Shown here: positions 44,164 through 55,390 of the stretch, one piece after another
Layout: every line of letters starts with the position of its first letter
Numbering within the stretch: position 1 is the first letter of the stretch
Source of the DNA: CAZJFC01 sp964545245
GTDB taxonomy: Bacteria; Pseudomonadota; Alphaproteobacteria; Rickettsiales; 21-14-0-20-44-7
Direction: 5' to 3'
Assembly (NCBI GenBank): GCA_964545245.1
Contig: CAZJFC010000006.1
Span: 1 to 55,474, forward strand
Length of the DNA stretch: 55,474 nucleotides
Notes under the pieces: model-generated
Told to the model about the DNA's origin: nothing
The model's database searches: none
The model's input: only the letters and a program-made list of their open reading frames with translations
Made by a program: the position numbers and the translations under genes

Positions 44164-45348
44164 TCACTTTTGGTGCTGCAACTGCGCAGTTTGGATGCCC
44201 AGCTTCCCGGTGGCGGTTTCATAGCGGATAAGTGTCTGCCTGCTTATCGGCGCATTTTCCATATGCTGGAGGATATGGCCAAGTTCGCCAAGGTTCTTGA
44301 TATGCCTTATATCGACCGGTTGCCCGAAGTTGATGCGGTGTTCGAACGAGGCAAGCGCCGTGCAAAGGCGGTCAAGGTTATCACGATATTTATCGTGGGC
44401 AACCATCGCCCAGAGATTTCCCGGTTCTGCGCGGGATTCGGTTTTGGTGGCTTCGGCGACTGAGAGTTCCAGATAGGTGGCATGGGCGAGGTTAATCATA
44501 TTCCATTCAGTGCGGAGTTTCTTTGTAAGATCGGTAGGTTTTTTATCCTTGAAAAATGGGGTCAGGGCTTCAGCCGCCCATCTTACCGCATCCCGGTACT
44601 GGGCGGATTCCCGTATGGTATTCTGTATTTCCGCAAACTGTTCCCAAAGTTTGTTTATAACCGGACGTGTATCAATTATTGGTTTCAGCTTATTGGTTTT
44701 TGGACAAAATGCTGAATAATTGCTGAGTTCGCGCAATATATCCGTCAGGCTTTTTTCTGCCTTATTCAGAATATTTATAGTCTCAAGAACAAGGATCAGC
44801 GGGGTTTTATAACCAATGCCGGATTCCAGATTTCTTTGAGCCTGATCTAATTTCTCGATTGCGCTGTCCAGCGTGCAGATATGATAATCCGCAAGGTTTG
44901 AACGGAAAAGTTCAGTCGCAATTTCAGAGTAAAAATAGAATAACCTGCCTATGCTGCGGATGTTGCTGAATAATTTTTTTCTGTTTCGATAGCTGAAATC
45001 AGGGTCTTTTCCGAAAACCAGATAAGTTTTTTTGTCAAATTTAGTAATATGTGATTGGTTGAACTCCAGATATTCAATTGCATCCATGAATTTTTCCATG
45101 GGGATGTCTGTGGCATATTCCCCGCCGCGCATAATGCCCTGCGATTCCAGATATGCCATTAACGGGTCATCGTTCACGGCAATTAACAGCAGCCATTTGT
45201 GGATAAGCTCCCACAGGTCTGAGCGCCCGGCAATGCGCGACCTGTAATCAGCCACGGTTTCCCCGATAAGGCCCAGGCTTATACCGGCATCCCAGAAACA
45301 GGCGTCATTATCCGGCCTGCCATACTCCAATGTTGAATCTTCAGTCAC
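44164..45348 (-). CDS. hypothetical protein, 394 aa
   Basis: 394-aa protein, acidic N-terminus then predicted almost entirely helical with several heptad-like stretches (TLDSAIEKLDQAQRNLES). No signal peptide or catalytic motif is visible and I do not recognise a family. It starts 25 bp after the uvrA stop on the same strand, so it may be cotranscribed with uvrA. It converges with the 273-aa unknown gene. Confidence 0.7.
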   Translation of the reverse strand: MTEDSTLEYGRPDNDACFWDAGISLGLIGETVADYRSRIAGRSDLWELIHKWLLLIAVNDDPLMAYLESQGIMRGGEYATDIPMEKFMDAIEYLEFNQSHITKFDKKTYLVFGKDPDFSYRNRKKLFSNIRSIGRLFYFYSEIATELFRSNLADYHICTLDSAIEKLDQAQRNLESGIGYKTPLILVLETINILNKAEKSLTDILRELSNYSAFCPKTNKLKPIIDTRPVINKLWEQFAEIQNTIRESAQYRDAVRWAAEALTPFFKDKKPTDLTKKLRTEWNMINLAHATYLELSVAEATKTESRAEPGNLWAMVAHDKYRDNLDRLCTALASFEHRINFGQPVDIRHIKNLGELGHILQHMENAPISRQTLIRYETATGKLGIQTAQLQHQK

Positions 45349-45373
45349 GATAACCGGCCTTGTTTAGGCGGTG

Positions 45374-48355
45374 TTAAGCCGCTTTCCTGCCCTTTTTGCC
45401 ATTTGCGCCGCTGAGCATTTTCACCAGATATTTCCCGGTGATGCTTTGCGGGTTTTTGGCGATTTCCTCAGGTGTTCCCTGCGCGATTACCTTTCCGCCC
45501 TTATGGCCGCCACCGGGGCCAATGTCGAGTATATAATCCGCAGTTTTGATAACGTCGAGGTTATGTTCAATTACCACAATCGTGTTGCCTGAGTCAACCA
45601 GTTTATGAAGAACAATCAATAGCTTGGCTATGTCATCACTGTGCAGCCCGGTTGTCGGCTCATCCAAAATGTAAAGTGTGCGCCCGGTGGATTTCCGCGA
45701 AAGTTCTTTTGCAAGCTTGATGCGTTGCGCCTCGCCGCCAGAAAGCGTGGTCGCCGACTGGCCAATTTTGATATAACTCAGGCCAACCTCGTTAAGCGCT
45801 TCCAGCTTTTCGCTGATGGCCGGGTGGCTCTTGAAGAACTTGCTGGCGTCTTCCACTGTCATTTCCAGTACATCGGCAATTGACTTGTCCTTATACTTGA
45901 CCTCCAGCGTTTCGCGGTTATAGCGCGCGCCGTGGCACGAATCGCATTTCACATAAACATCCGGCAGGAAGTGCATCTCGATCTTGATAAGCCCGTCACC
46001 CTGGCAGGTTTCGCAGCGCCCGCCCTTCACGTTAAAGCTGAACCTTCCGGCCTTGTAACCCCGCGCTTTCGATTCCGGCAGTTCGGTGTACCAGTCGCGG
46101 ATGAAGTTGAACGCGCCGGTATAGGTTGCCGGGTTGGAGCGTGGCGTGCGCCCGATTGGCGACTGGTCGATATCAATGATTTTATCGACATATTCCAGCC
46201 CCAATATGGCATCATGCGGGGCGGGGGTGGTTTTTGCGCCCATCAGCCTTTGCGCTGCCGCGGCATAAAGCGTTTTGATGGTAAGGGTGGATTTACCTCC
46301 GCCCGAAACGCCGGAAACGCAGGTGAATGCGCCAAGCGGTATCTCGCATGAAACATTCTGCAAATTGTTTCCACGCGCGCCCTTGATTTGTATTTTCTTG
46401 TTCTTATGCCCTTCGCGGCGGCTTGCCGGGATTGGTATGAACTTATCCCCGCGCAAATATGCCGCAGTAATGCTGTTTTTATCTTTCGTAACCTGTTCAG
46501 GCGTTCCGTGGGCAACAACTTTCCCGCCGTGGACGCCAGCGCCGGGGCCGATGTCGATAAGGTAATCCGATGCGCGCATGGTTTCCTCATCATGCTCTAC
46601 CACTAATACCGTATTGCCAAGGCTTTTGAGGTTGCGGAGGGTGCTGAGCAGGCGCTCATTATCGCATTGGTGCAGGCCGATCGAAGGCTCGTCGAGCACG
46701 TAAAGCACGCCCGAAAGCCCGCTGCCTATCTGGCTGGCAAGGCGGATACGTTGCGATTCCCCGCCCGAAAGCGTTCCCGCCTCGCGTGAAAGCGTCAGGT
46801 AATCAAGCCCCACATTCTGCAAAAAGCCAAGGCGCTCGCGGACTTCCTTGAGTACCCGCGCGCCGATCTGCAAATCTTTCTTGCTGAGTTTTTTATCGAG
46901 CGAGATGAACCATTCCACCGAAGCGTCAATCGACATATCAGTCGCCTGCCCGATATTCAAACCGCCAACCTTGATGCACAGTGATTCCTTCCTCAGGCGG
47001 TGGCCGCTACACGCGCTGCACTTTTGAAGATTCTGGTATTTGCCTAGTTCATCATGCGACCAGTCGCTTTGCGTTTCCTTGTAGCGGCGCGTCATGTTGG
47101 GGACAACGCCCTCAAAGGTTTTGGTGATGGTCTGTGTGCGGGCGTTATCGTCATAAACGAACTGTATTTTCTCATCACCGGAGCCGAAAAGGATAACATC
47201 GCGCACTTGTTCCGGCAGTTCCTCCCACGGTTTATGGATGCTGGTTTTGTAATGTTTCGCGATGCATTCCAACGTTTGCCTGTAAAACTTGCTGGAAGAC
47301 GATGCCCAAGGCGCAACCGCGCCGTCGTAAAGGCTTTTGCCCCTGTCTGGCACAATCAAATCAGGGTCGAAATAGATTTCGGTTCCGAGTCCGTCACATT
47401 CCTGACACGCGCCGAAAGGTGAGTTGAACGAGAATATGCGCGGCTCGATTTCGCTGATGGAGAATCCGCTGACCGGACAAGCGAGGTGTTCCGAGAAAAT
47501 GACACGCTCGCCGGCTTTATAGGATTTTGCACCCCCGGATGATTTTGTACCCCCACCTGCCTCCCCCTCATAGGGGGAGGTTTTATCCTTAACTCCCCTC
47601 CTATGAGGAGGGGTGGGGGAGGTGCTACTTATATCCGCCGCGAATTCAACATAGGTCAGCCCGCCGCCATGTTTCAGCGAGGTTTCAACCGTATCGGCAA
47701 GGCGCGGGCGGATGTCTTCCTTCACCACCACGCGGTCAACCACGATCTCGATGTTGTGCTTTTTATTCTTGTCCAGTTCAGGTATTTCAGTCGAATCATA
47801 CATGCTGCCATTGATCAGGAAGCGCTGGAATCCGGATTTCACCGCCGCCTGAATTTCCTTAAGGTGCGTCCCCTTCTGCCCGCGCACGATCGGCGAAAGG
47901 ATAAGGATTTTCGCGCCTTCCGGCAGGGCGAGTATCTGGTCGATGATCTCGGAGGCAGTCTGTTTGGTGATGGGCAGCCCGGTAGCCGGGGAATATGCCA
48001 CACCGATGCGCGCCCAGAGAAGGCGCATATAGTCATAAATTTCCGTCACCGTGCCAACGGTGGAACGCGGGTTGCGGCTGGTGGTCTTCTGCTCGATGGC
48101 AATTGCCGGGGAAAGCCCGGTGATGTATTCCACATCCGGCTTGTCCTGCAACTGGAGGAACTGCCGCGCATAGGAGGAAAGCGACTCGACATAACGCCGC
48201 TGCCCCTCGGCATAGATCGTATCAAACGCAAGGCTGGACTTGCCGGAGCCGGAAAGCCCGGTAATCACCACGAGCTGGTTTTTCGGGATGTCGATATCGA
48301 GGTTTTTAAGGTTATGCTCTTTCGCGCCTTTGACTGAGATTATATTGGTTTCCAT
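45374..48355 (-). CDS. uvrA: UvrABC excinuclease subunit A with a repeat-encoded insertion
   Basis: 993 aa from the Met at 48355 (METNIISVKG); a start at 48424 adds a non-family leader. UvrA finds bulky DNA damage and loads UvrB. Two ABC modules: Walker A GLSGSGKSS at 33-41, signature LSGGESQRIRLASQIG, and a second GVSGGGKSTL with LSGGEAQRIKLAKEL. Zinc cysteines are present (CSACSGHRL, CETCQGDG, CDSCHG). Residues about 242-275 (TSPTPPHRRGVKDKTSPYEG region) are extra relative to the family and come from a palindromic repeat pair. ssb is divergent upstream. Confidence 0.95.
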   Translation of the reverse strand: METNIISVKGAKEHNLKNLDIDIPKNQLVVITGLSGSGKSSLAFDTIYAEGQRRYVESLSSYARQFLQLQDKPDVEYITGLSPAIAIEQKTTSRNPRSTVGTVTEIYDYMRLLWARIGVAYSPATGLPITKQTASEIIDQILALPEGAKILILSPIVRGQKGTHLKEIQAAVKSGFQRFLINGSMYDSTEIPELDKNKKHNIEIVVDRVVVKEDIRPRLADTVETSLKHGGGLTYVEFAADISSTSPTPPHRRGVKDKTSPYEGEAGGGTKSSGGAKSYKAGERVIFSEHLACPVSGFSISEIEPRIFSFNSPFGACQECDGLGTEIYFDPDLIVPDRGKSLYDGAVAPWASSSSKFYRQTLECIAKHYKTSIHKPWEELPEQVRDVILFGSGDEKIQFVYDDNARTQTITKTFEGVVPNMTRRYKETQSDWSHDELGKYQNLQKCSACSGHRLRKESLCIKVGGLNIGQATDMSIDASVEWFISLDKKLSKKDLQIGARVLKEVRERLGFLQNVGLDYLTLSREAGTLSGGESQRIRLASQIGSGLSGVLYVLDEPSIGLHQCDNERLLSTLRNLKSLGNTVLVVEHDEETMRASDYLIDIGPGAGVHGGKVVAHGTPEQVTKDKNSITAAYLRGDKFIPIPASRREGHKNKKIQIKGARGNNLQNVSCEIPLGAFTCVSGVSGGGKSTLTIKTLYAAAAQRLMGAKTTPAPHDAILGLEYVDKIIDIDQSPIGRTPRSNPATYTGAFNFIRDWYTELPESKARGYKAGRFSFNVKGGRCETCQGDGLIKIEMHFLPDVYVKCDSCHGARYNRETLEVKYKDKSIADVLEMTVEDASKFFKSHPAISEKLEALNEVGLSYIKIGQSATTLSGGEAQRIKLAKELSRKSTGRTLYILDEPTTGLHSDDIAKLLIVLHKLVDSGNTIVVIEHNLDVIKTADYILDIGPGGGHKGGKVIAQGTPEEIAKNPQSITGKYLVKMLSGANGKKGRKAA
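47549..47624. repeat. pair of palindromic repeats inserted in frame in uvrA
   Basis: Hairpin A: 9-bp perfect stem CCTCCCCCT/AGGGGGAGG (47560-47568 with 47572-47580), loop CAT. Hairpin B: 8-bp stem CCCCTCCT/AGGAGGGG (47595-47602 with 47606-47613), loop ATG, then TGGGGGAGGTG. The same A-B pair recurs in the spacer at 49168-49230. Stems are conserved in length while bases change in pairs. Confidence 0.85.
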
Positions 48356-48490
48356 TACTGCCTTATATTCTGAAAAAAATTGAACCGTGCCATTTAGCAC
48401 ATTTGGGGGTGAGTTATCAATCAATAATATGGGAGTGGCTCACGTTTATGCAAGGTCGGCTACAGGCAAATAATAAAAGCAATAAAATGC

Positions 48491-48518
48491 TTGCACTTAG
48501 ATATGCTCCCGCTAGATT
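48491..48518 (+). promoter_or_regulatory. candidate ssb promoter
   Basis: TTGCAC (48491-48496), 16-bp spacer, TAGATT (48513-48518), predicted start about 24 nt before the ssb ATG. No SOS box is recognisable in the uvrA-ssb spacer. Confidence 0.4.
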
Positions 48519-48548
48519 GTGTTAATAATATAAAAATGGGTAATAAAA

Positions 48549-49037
48549 ATGGGTGCAGGAACAGTAAATAAAGTCATATTAATCGGCAACTTAGGCAAGG
48601 AGCCGGAAGTCCGCGCGACGCAGGACGGGCGCGAGATTGCAAACCTAGTAATCGCCACCAGCGAGCAGTGGACGGACCGCAATTCCGGCGAGCGCCGCGA
48701 AAAAACCGAGTGGCATAAAGTCGCAATTTTCAACCCCGGCCTTGTCGGGCTGGTAAAAAAATACCTGCACAAAGGCTCAAAAGTCTATATCGAAGGCCAG
48801 CTCCAGACCCGCAAATGGCAGGACAACACCGGGCAGGACAGATACGTCACCGAGGTGGTAATCCAGGGCTATAACGGCGTGCTCACCTTCCTCGACAGGG
48901 CAGGCGGCGGCTCCGGCGGCGCAAGCTCTGATTCGCATAATGAATCCGGCGGTTATGCGGCGGGCGGCGCGGCAGCAGGCGGCGGACATGCCGCTGATTT
49001 CGCCGCACAGGAACTCGATGACGAGATTCCGTTTTAG
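48549..49037 (+). CDS. ssb: single-stranded DNA-binding protein
   Basis: 162 aa. N-terminal OB fold (VNKVILIGNLGKEPEVRAT, then EWHKVAIFN, YIEGQLQTRKWQD) and a Gly-rich linker ending in the acidic tip DDEIPF that binds partner proteins. SSB coats single-stranded DNA in replication and repair. The upstream bases are AT-rich with no Shine-Dalgarno. It is divergent from uvrA, a typical alphaproteobacterial arrangement with gyrA following. Confidence 0.95.
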   Translation: MGAGTVNKVILIGNLGKEPEVRATQDGREIANLVIATSEQWTDRNSGERREKTEWHKVAIFNPGLVGLVKKYLHKGSKVYIEGQLQTRKWQDNTGQDRYVTEVVIQGYNGVLTFLDRAGGGSGGASSDSHNESGGYAAGGAAAGGGHAADFAAQELDDEIPF

Positions 49038-49070
49038 TCAGTCGTAAGTCCAAGGTCAGTGATAATAACT

Positions 49071-49230
49071 CCCTCTCCTATGAGGAGAGGGTTGGGGTGC
49101 TAAGGATGGAACCTCGGAACTTCAGAACTTCAGAATTTCGGAATATCGGATACCACCCCCCTTAAATCCCCCCTGATAGGGGGGAGAATTATGGCCCCCT
49201 CTCCTATCAGGAGAGGGTTGGGGTGAGGTG
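49071..49230. repeat. repeat cluster: palindromes and octamer array downstream of ssb
   Basis: In order: a B-type palindrome (9-bp stem CCCTCTCCT/AGGAGAGGG, 49071-49079 with 49083-49091); a degenerate octamer array of six units (49107-49154) like that in the pilin leader; then an A-type palindrome (CCCCCCT/AGGGGGG, 49168-49184) and a second B-type palindrome (49197-49217) ending TTGGGGTGAGG. Three heptamers (GCTAGnC-like) follow at 49235-49255. The 614-bp ssb-mntA spacer has no other obvious protein gene. Confidence 0.85.
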
Positions 49231-49350
49231 CATGGCTAGTCGCTAGCCCGTAGCACAGGTTATTATCAAAAGTTGAGCGAAATTAACTAAAAACTTTGAT
49301 GCTGAAAAATAACCCATTGATTTTATTGATATAAAAATTGCCACACGGAC

Positions 49351-49380
49351 TTGACAAAACCCATGGTTGTGTGATATACT
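49351..49380 (+). promoter_or_regulatory. strong sigma-70 promoter
   Basis: Consensus TTGACA (49351-49356), 18-bp spacer, TATACT (49375-49380). It is the best promoter match I see in the window and drives the short unit ending at 49450. Confidence 0.75.
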
Positions 49381-49386
49381 GTTAAT

Positions 49387-49450
49387 TGTAAGGTGAGAGA
49401 GAACCCTCCCGCATAAGGAGTAACAAACAGGCAGGCCAGCCTGTTTTTTT
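49387..49450 (+). ncRNA. candidate small RNA, about 65 nt
   Basis: Bounded by a near-consensus promoter and an intrinsic terminator. It contains no ATG. Features are a purine run (GGTGAGAGAGAA) followed by CCCTCCC, which could pair with Shine-Dalgarno sequences, a small stem CTCC/GGAG, and the terminator hairpin AACAGGC/GCCTGTT. I cannot match it to a known family. A peptide-coding leader is excluded for ATG starts. Confidence 0.55.
49426..49450 (+). terminator. terminator of the candidate small RNA
   Basis: Seven-pair stem AACAGGC (49426-49432) / GCCTGTT (49439-49445), loop AGGCCA, T-run 49444-49450. Confidence 0.85.
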
Positions 49451-49485
49451 ATTGCCTTGATTTTACATTACCTTGCAATGTTATG

Positions 49486-49548
49486 CCCGCCTTGCGCGGG
49501 TGTCTGTTTGGTGGAACCGGGTACGGATCACCGCTCGCGAGCGGTGAT
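49486..49548. repeat. palindromic interspersed element
   Basis: Hairpin CCCGC/GCGGG (49486-49490 with 49496-49500) followed by a perfect 22-bp palindrome centred between 49537 and 49538 (arms ATCACCGCTCG and its complement, 49527-49548). The first part resembles the common CCCGC-GCGGG interspersed repeats of proteobacteria. It lies between the candidate small RNA and mntA. Confidence 0.75.
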
Positions 49549-49651
49549 GACAGGGCAGAAAAATACCTGCAAAAACCTGCATAAATACGTTGCGCAGGGC
49601 GAAGATAACTGGTAGAAAATCTGCCATAAATAAAGGCTTTCGGTTCTGTAT

Positions 49652-49942
49652 ATGACGACATTGGATAAGATCAGGGAAAGAAAGGCGGAAATACTGGCTT
49701 TGGCTGATAAGTACGGGTTTGAAAACATCCGTGTTTTCGGCTCGGTCGCGCGTGGTGATGAAAGCGAAAACAGCGATGTTGATTTCCTGATTGACTGGGA
49801 TGACCATAAGGAACCTTTCGGGCGTGTTTATTTTATGCAGGAAGTTGAAAAGATGATCGGCAGGAAAATTGATGTTGCCGTCGCAAAGAACCTGCATTGG
49901 GTGATTAAGGATGATGTACTGAAAAGCGCTAAACCACTATGA
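49652..49942 (+). CDS. mntA: MntA-type nucleotidyltransferase antitoxin
   Basis: 96-aa minimal nucleotidyltransferase. The motif GS-x10-D-x-D is complete: G30-S31 (FGSVARG) and D42-V-D44. In characterised pairs MntA silences its HEPN toxin partner by AMP addition to a tyrosine. It overlaps hepT by 4 nt. No clear Shine-Dalgarno precedes the ATG; a weak TTGCGC / TAGAAA promoter may lie about 50 bp upstream. Confidence 0.88.
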   Translation: MTTLDKIRERKAEILALADKYGFENIRVFGSVARGDESENSDVDFLIDWDDHKEPFGRVYFMQEVEKMIGRKIDVAVAKNLHWVIKDDVLKSAKPL

Positions 49943-50283
49943 CATTTAAAAAATCAGAAAAGCTCTATTTGGTGCATATTTCAGATGCGATGGATAACAT
50001 ATTCGATGCCATTTCCTCTGAACCGGATGTTTTCTTTAAGAATACCCATATTCAGAATGCGGTTTACCGCTATTTTGAGATTATCGGGGAGGCGGCTGCA
50101 AGGTTGCCTGACGAATTTAAGGCAAAGCATCCTGACATAAACTGGCAGGGGATGAAGAACCTCAGGAACGTTATAATCCACCAATATGACGGGATTGACC
50201 CGGATATTGTATGGAAAATCATACAAAACACTTTAACTGTCGATAATAAGTTGATAAAGAAACTGCTTAAGGATTTAGGATAA
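49939..50283 (+). CDS. hepT: HepT-type HEPN toxin (DUF86)
   Basis: 114-aa HEPN-domain ribonuclease. The catalytic R-x4-H-x-Y motif is R76-N-V-I-I-H81-Q-Y83, where the tyrosine is the AMPylation target in known MntA-HepT systems. An upstream conserved segment IQNAVYRYFEIIGEAAARL matches the family. The stop lies one base before the gyrA ATG, so the toxin is physically joined to the gyrA unit. Confidence 0.9.
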   Translation: MTFKKSEKLYLVHISDAMDNIFDAISSEPDVFFKNTHIQNAVYRYFEIIGEAAARLPDEFKAKHPDINWQGMKNLRNVIIHQYDGIDPDIVWKIIQNTLTVDNKLIKKLLKDLG

Positions 50284-50284
50284 T

Positions 50285-53130
<2,846 letters not shown>

Positions 53131-53223
53131 GAAGCTGGTGATTGCCTTTATTCTTAGAACAGGTTCAGGGGGATAATCACGCATACTGGCGCTGCCGGTG
53201 ATATGCTATAAGGTTGTAACTGT

Positions 53224-53886
53224 ATGAAAAATAATAGTTTGTCAGGTGAAATTTTATGGATGGTGGCGTATCTGCTTATTGCTATCCTGATTGCGGGCGG
53301 GAGCCTGTATTACGTTGTGGAATTAAGGAGAACCGCGCCTGATACGCTGGATAATTTGAGCCTTGAAAAGAGCCTTATCGAGTATACGCAGTCGCTTATA
53401 TTGCTGGCCGGAATGGTAATAACGGCGCGGCTTGCCTGCCGTTTCAGGGAGCAAAGAAGCATTACCATAACAATTTTTACACTGCTTGCCTGCGCCTCAA
53501 TCCGCGAGCAGGATTTTTTCCTGACCAGGCTCCTGTTCGGTGACGCGTGGAAGGTGCTGATGTATTCGGTGCTGCTTTGCTATGGGATATATTTTTACAA
53601 AAACTATACGGAAATCAAAAACCGGCTGCCGGAATTCCTGAGAGCGCGCAGTTGCGGCCTGTTTTTAGCCGGGTTTATGGTGGTGGTGATCTTCTCAAGG
53701 CTTATCGGCAATAAATACTACTGGATGGCGGTCATGGACGAGAAATATTACAAGCTGGTTAAAAGGATAGCGGAAGAAAACATCGAACTTGCAGGATATA
53801 CCATCATTTTCGCCGGGGTGCTCGATTACGGCAGGGAGCTTAAAAGGCGCTTTGCCGAAAGCGAAGGGGGCAGGCAGGCGGCATAA
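53224..53886 (+). CDS. integral membrane protein, unknown function
   Basis: 220 aa with about six hydrophobic segments, the first at residues 12-32. The loop TSLEKSLIEYTQ-like region (SLEKSLIEYTQSLIL) and CASIREQDFFLTR look conserved in character, with acidic residues near the membrane (AEENIELAGYTIIF). I do not recognise the family. An extended -10 box (TGCTATAAG, 53204-53212) lies 11 nt before the ATG, again with little leader. Confidence 0.72.
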   Translation: MKNNSLSGEILWMVAYLLIAILIAGGSLYYVVELRRTAPDTLDNLSLEKSLIEYTQSLILLAGMVITARLACRFREQRSITITIFTLLACASIREQDFFLTRLLFGDAWKVLMYSVLLCYGIYFYKNYTEIKNRLPEFLRARSCGLFLAGFMVVVIFSRLIGNKYYWMAVMDEKYYKLVKRIAEENIELAGYTIIFAGVLDYGRELKRRFAESEGGRQAA

Positions 53887-54033
53887 GTGCTTCATCTCTG
53901 CCGCATGCTTTGCAATCTGGCGGAAATTGTCAAATTAGCATTGAAAAATAAATTTTATAAACTACGTATAATAACAGGTAAATCGTGGCCCATCACCATG
54001 ATGTGCTGCTAGCAAAAACAAAAGGCAGAAAAC

Positions 54034-54609
54034 ATGTTCTTCAAACCTAAAAAAGTTGTTCCTAAAGACTCCCCTGAGGCGAAAAATGTCCCGCCGGCAC
54101 TGCAAACCAAAATCGGTGTCTATCCCGGCACCTTTGACCCGATAACCAAAGGCCATGTGGACCTTATCGAGCGCTCGCTGATGCTGGTGCATGACCTTGT
54201 CATTGCCGTGGTTGAAGACAGCTCGACCAACAAAAACCCGATTTTCAGCACGCAAAAACGCATCGAAATGGTGAAGAACGATATCGCTCATCTTGACCAG
54301 TCGCGCATTAAAGTCATTGAATTCAGCGGCCTTCTGGTTGATTTCGCGCGCAAACACGGTGCAACCCGCATCATCCGCGGCGTGCGTATCGCTTCCGACT
54401 TTGAGTATGAACTGCAGATGGCCTATATGAACAAGCGCATGGCGCCGGATATCGCAACCGTGTTCCTTCCGGCTTCGGAAGATACGCGCTATATTTCCTC
54501 AACCCTCGTGAAAGAAGTCGCCAAGCATGACGGTGATATCTCCGGCTTTGTTTCCAACAACGTCCGCCGCGAGCTGATGGCTTATTTCCACTCTACCGTA
54601 AACAGATAA
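54034..54609 (+). CDS. coaD: phosphopantetheine adenylyltransferase
   Basis: 191 aa. CoaD transfers AMP to 4'-phosphopantetheine in CoA synthesis. The nucleotidyl-transferase motif TKGH is in GVYPGTFDPITKGHVDLIERS, and the C-terminal ISSTLVKEVAKHDGDIS is typical. The first about 26 residues (MFFKPKKVVPKDSPEAK) extend beyond the usual start at the strand leading to GVYPGT; no internal Met or good alternative is visible there, so the extension may be real. gyrA-coaD-isomerase order is typical of alphaproteobacteria. Confidence 0.93.
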   Translation: MFFKPKKVVPKDSPEAKNVPPALQTKIGVYPGTFDPITKGHVDLIERSLMLVHDLVIAVVEDSSTNKNPIFSTQKRIEMVKNDIAHLDQSRIKVIEFSGLLVDFARKHGATRIIRGVRIASDFEYELQMAYMNKRMAPDIATVFLPASEDTRYISSTLVKEVAKHDGDISGFVSNNVRRELMAYFHSTVNR

Positions 54610-54641
54610 GTTCAACCGGGCGAAAGCCCAATGAGGTGACC

Positions 54642-55321
54642 ATGAAAAAACTTTATGCAGCAATTGTTTCGCTGTTTCTAACCGGTTCCGTTGCCGCAAA
54701 TGCTGCGGCATGGGAGCAAATGATCGAGGAAAAGAAAATGAACCCGAAAGAATACCAGCTTATCCTTCAGCTAAAAGATGGGAACGTTGTTATTGAAATG
54801 CTCCCGGAGCGCGCGCCAAAACACGTTGCGCGTATCAAGGAACTTGCCCGTCAGGGGTTTTATGACGGAATCGTCTTCCACCGTGTGATCGAGGGCTTCA
54901 TGGCGCAGACCGGCNNNNNNNNNNGGACGCCACCCCCGAGACCGGCAACAACTTCGTCTTCCTCGCGCTCAACCGTTACTACGACGGGGTGCCGTTCCAC
55001 CGCGTCCTGGAGGGCTTCATGGCGCAGACCGGCGACCCGACCGGGACGGGGATGAGCGGCAGCGGCAAAAAACTGAAAGCCGAGTTCAATAAGGAACCGC
55101 ATGAGCGCGGCACGGTTTCAATGGCGCGGGCGAGCGACCCTGATTCCGCCGACAGCCAGTTCTTCATCTGCTTCAAGAAAGCCGCTTTCCTTGACGGCGC
55201 ATATACCGCATGGGGAAAAGTTATCAGCGGTATGGAATTTGTTGACAATATCGAGCGCGGGGAACCGCCTGCAAACCCTGATAAGATCATCTCGCTGAAA
55301 GTCGCGGCGGATGTGGAGTAG
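54642..55321 (+). CDS. ppiB: cyclophilin-type peptidyl-prolyl isomerase, damaged by assembly
   Basis: Signal peptide LYAAIVSLFLTGSVAANAAA indicates a periplasmic cyclophilin. GAGGTG precedes the ATG at 54642. The frame reads to the gap (54915-54924) after FHRVIEGFMAQTG. The right side first repeats this block in a different, GC-rich version (YYDGVPFHRVLEGFMAQTG) and then returns to the native style with GTVSMARASDPDSADSQFFI and FLDGAYTAWGKV, ending at 55321. The enzyme is probably complete in the organism; the duplicated block looks like a foreign graft. Confidence 0.88.
54915..54924. other. assembly gap with foreign GC-rich flank in the isomerase gene
   Basis: Ten Ns followed by about 130 bp of strongly GC-rich sequence with third-position C/G bias unlike its neighbours. 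It encodes a second cyclophilin segment, TGNNFVFLALNRYYDG, and then merges into native sequence near 55055. Confidence 0.9.
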
Positions 55322-55389
55322 GCACTAGGCTATAGGCACTAGGTGTTAGGTTCTAGGGGATAGGTTTTAGGGGATAGGTTTTAGGGAAT
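55320..55389. repeat. degenerate heptamer array, 10 units of AGGnnnT-like
   Basis: Five 14-bp repeats (55320-55333, 55334-55347, 55348-55361, 55362-55375, 55376-55389) resolving into ten 7-bp units that begin AGG and end mostly in T. The array starts within the isomerase stop codon region. Confidence 0.85.
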
Positions 55390-55390
55390 T

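Noticed and set aside
48356..48548. LexA/SOS box in the uvrA-ssb spacer
   Set aside because: I looked for GTTC-N7-GTTC and GAAC-N7-GAAC and found neither.
54642..55321. tandem duplication of the cyclophilin domain
   Set aside because: The second copy differs in base composition and appears only at the N-gap, so a chimeric join is more likely.
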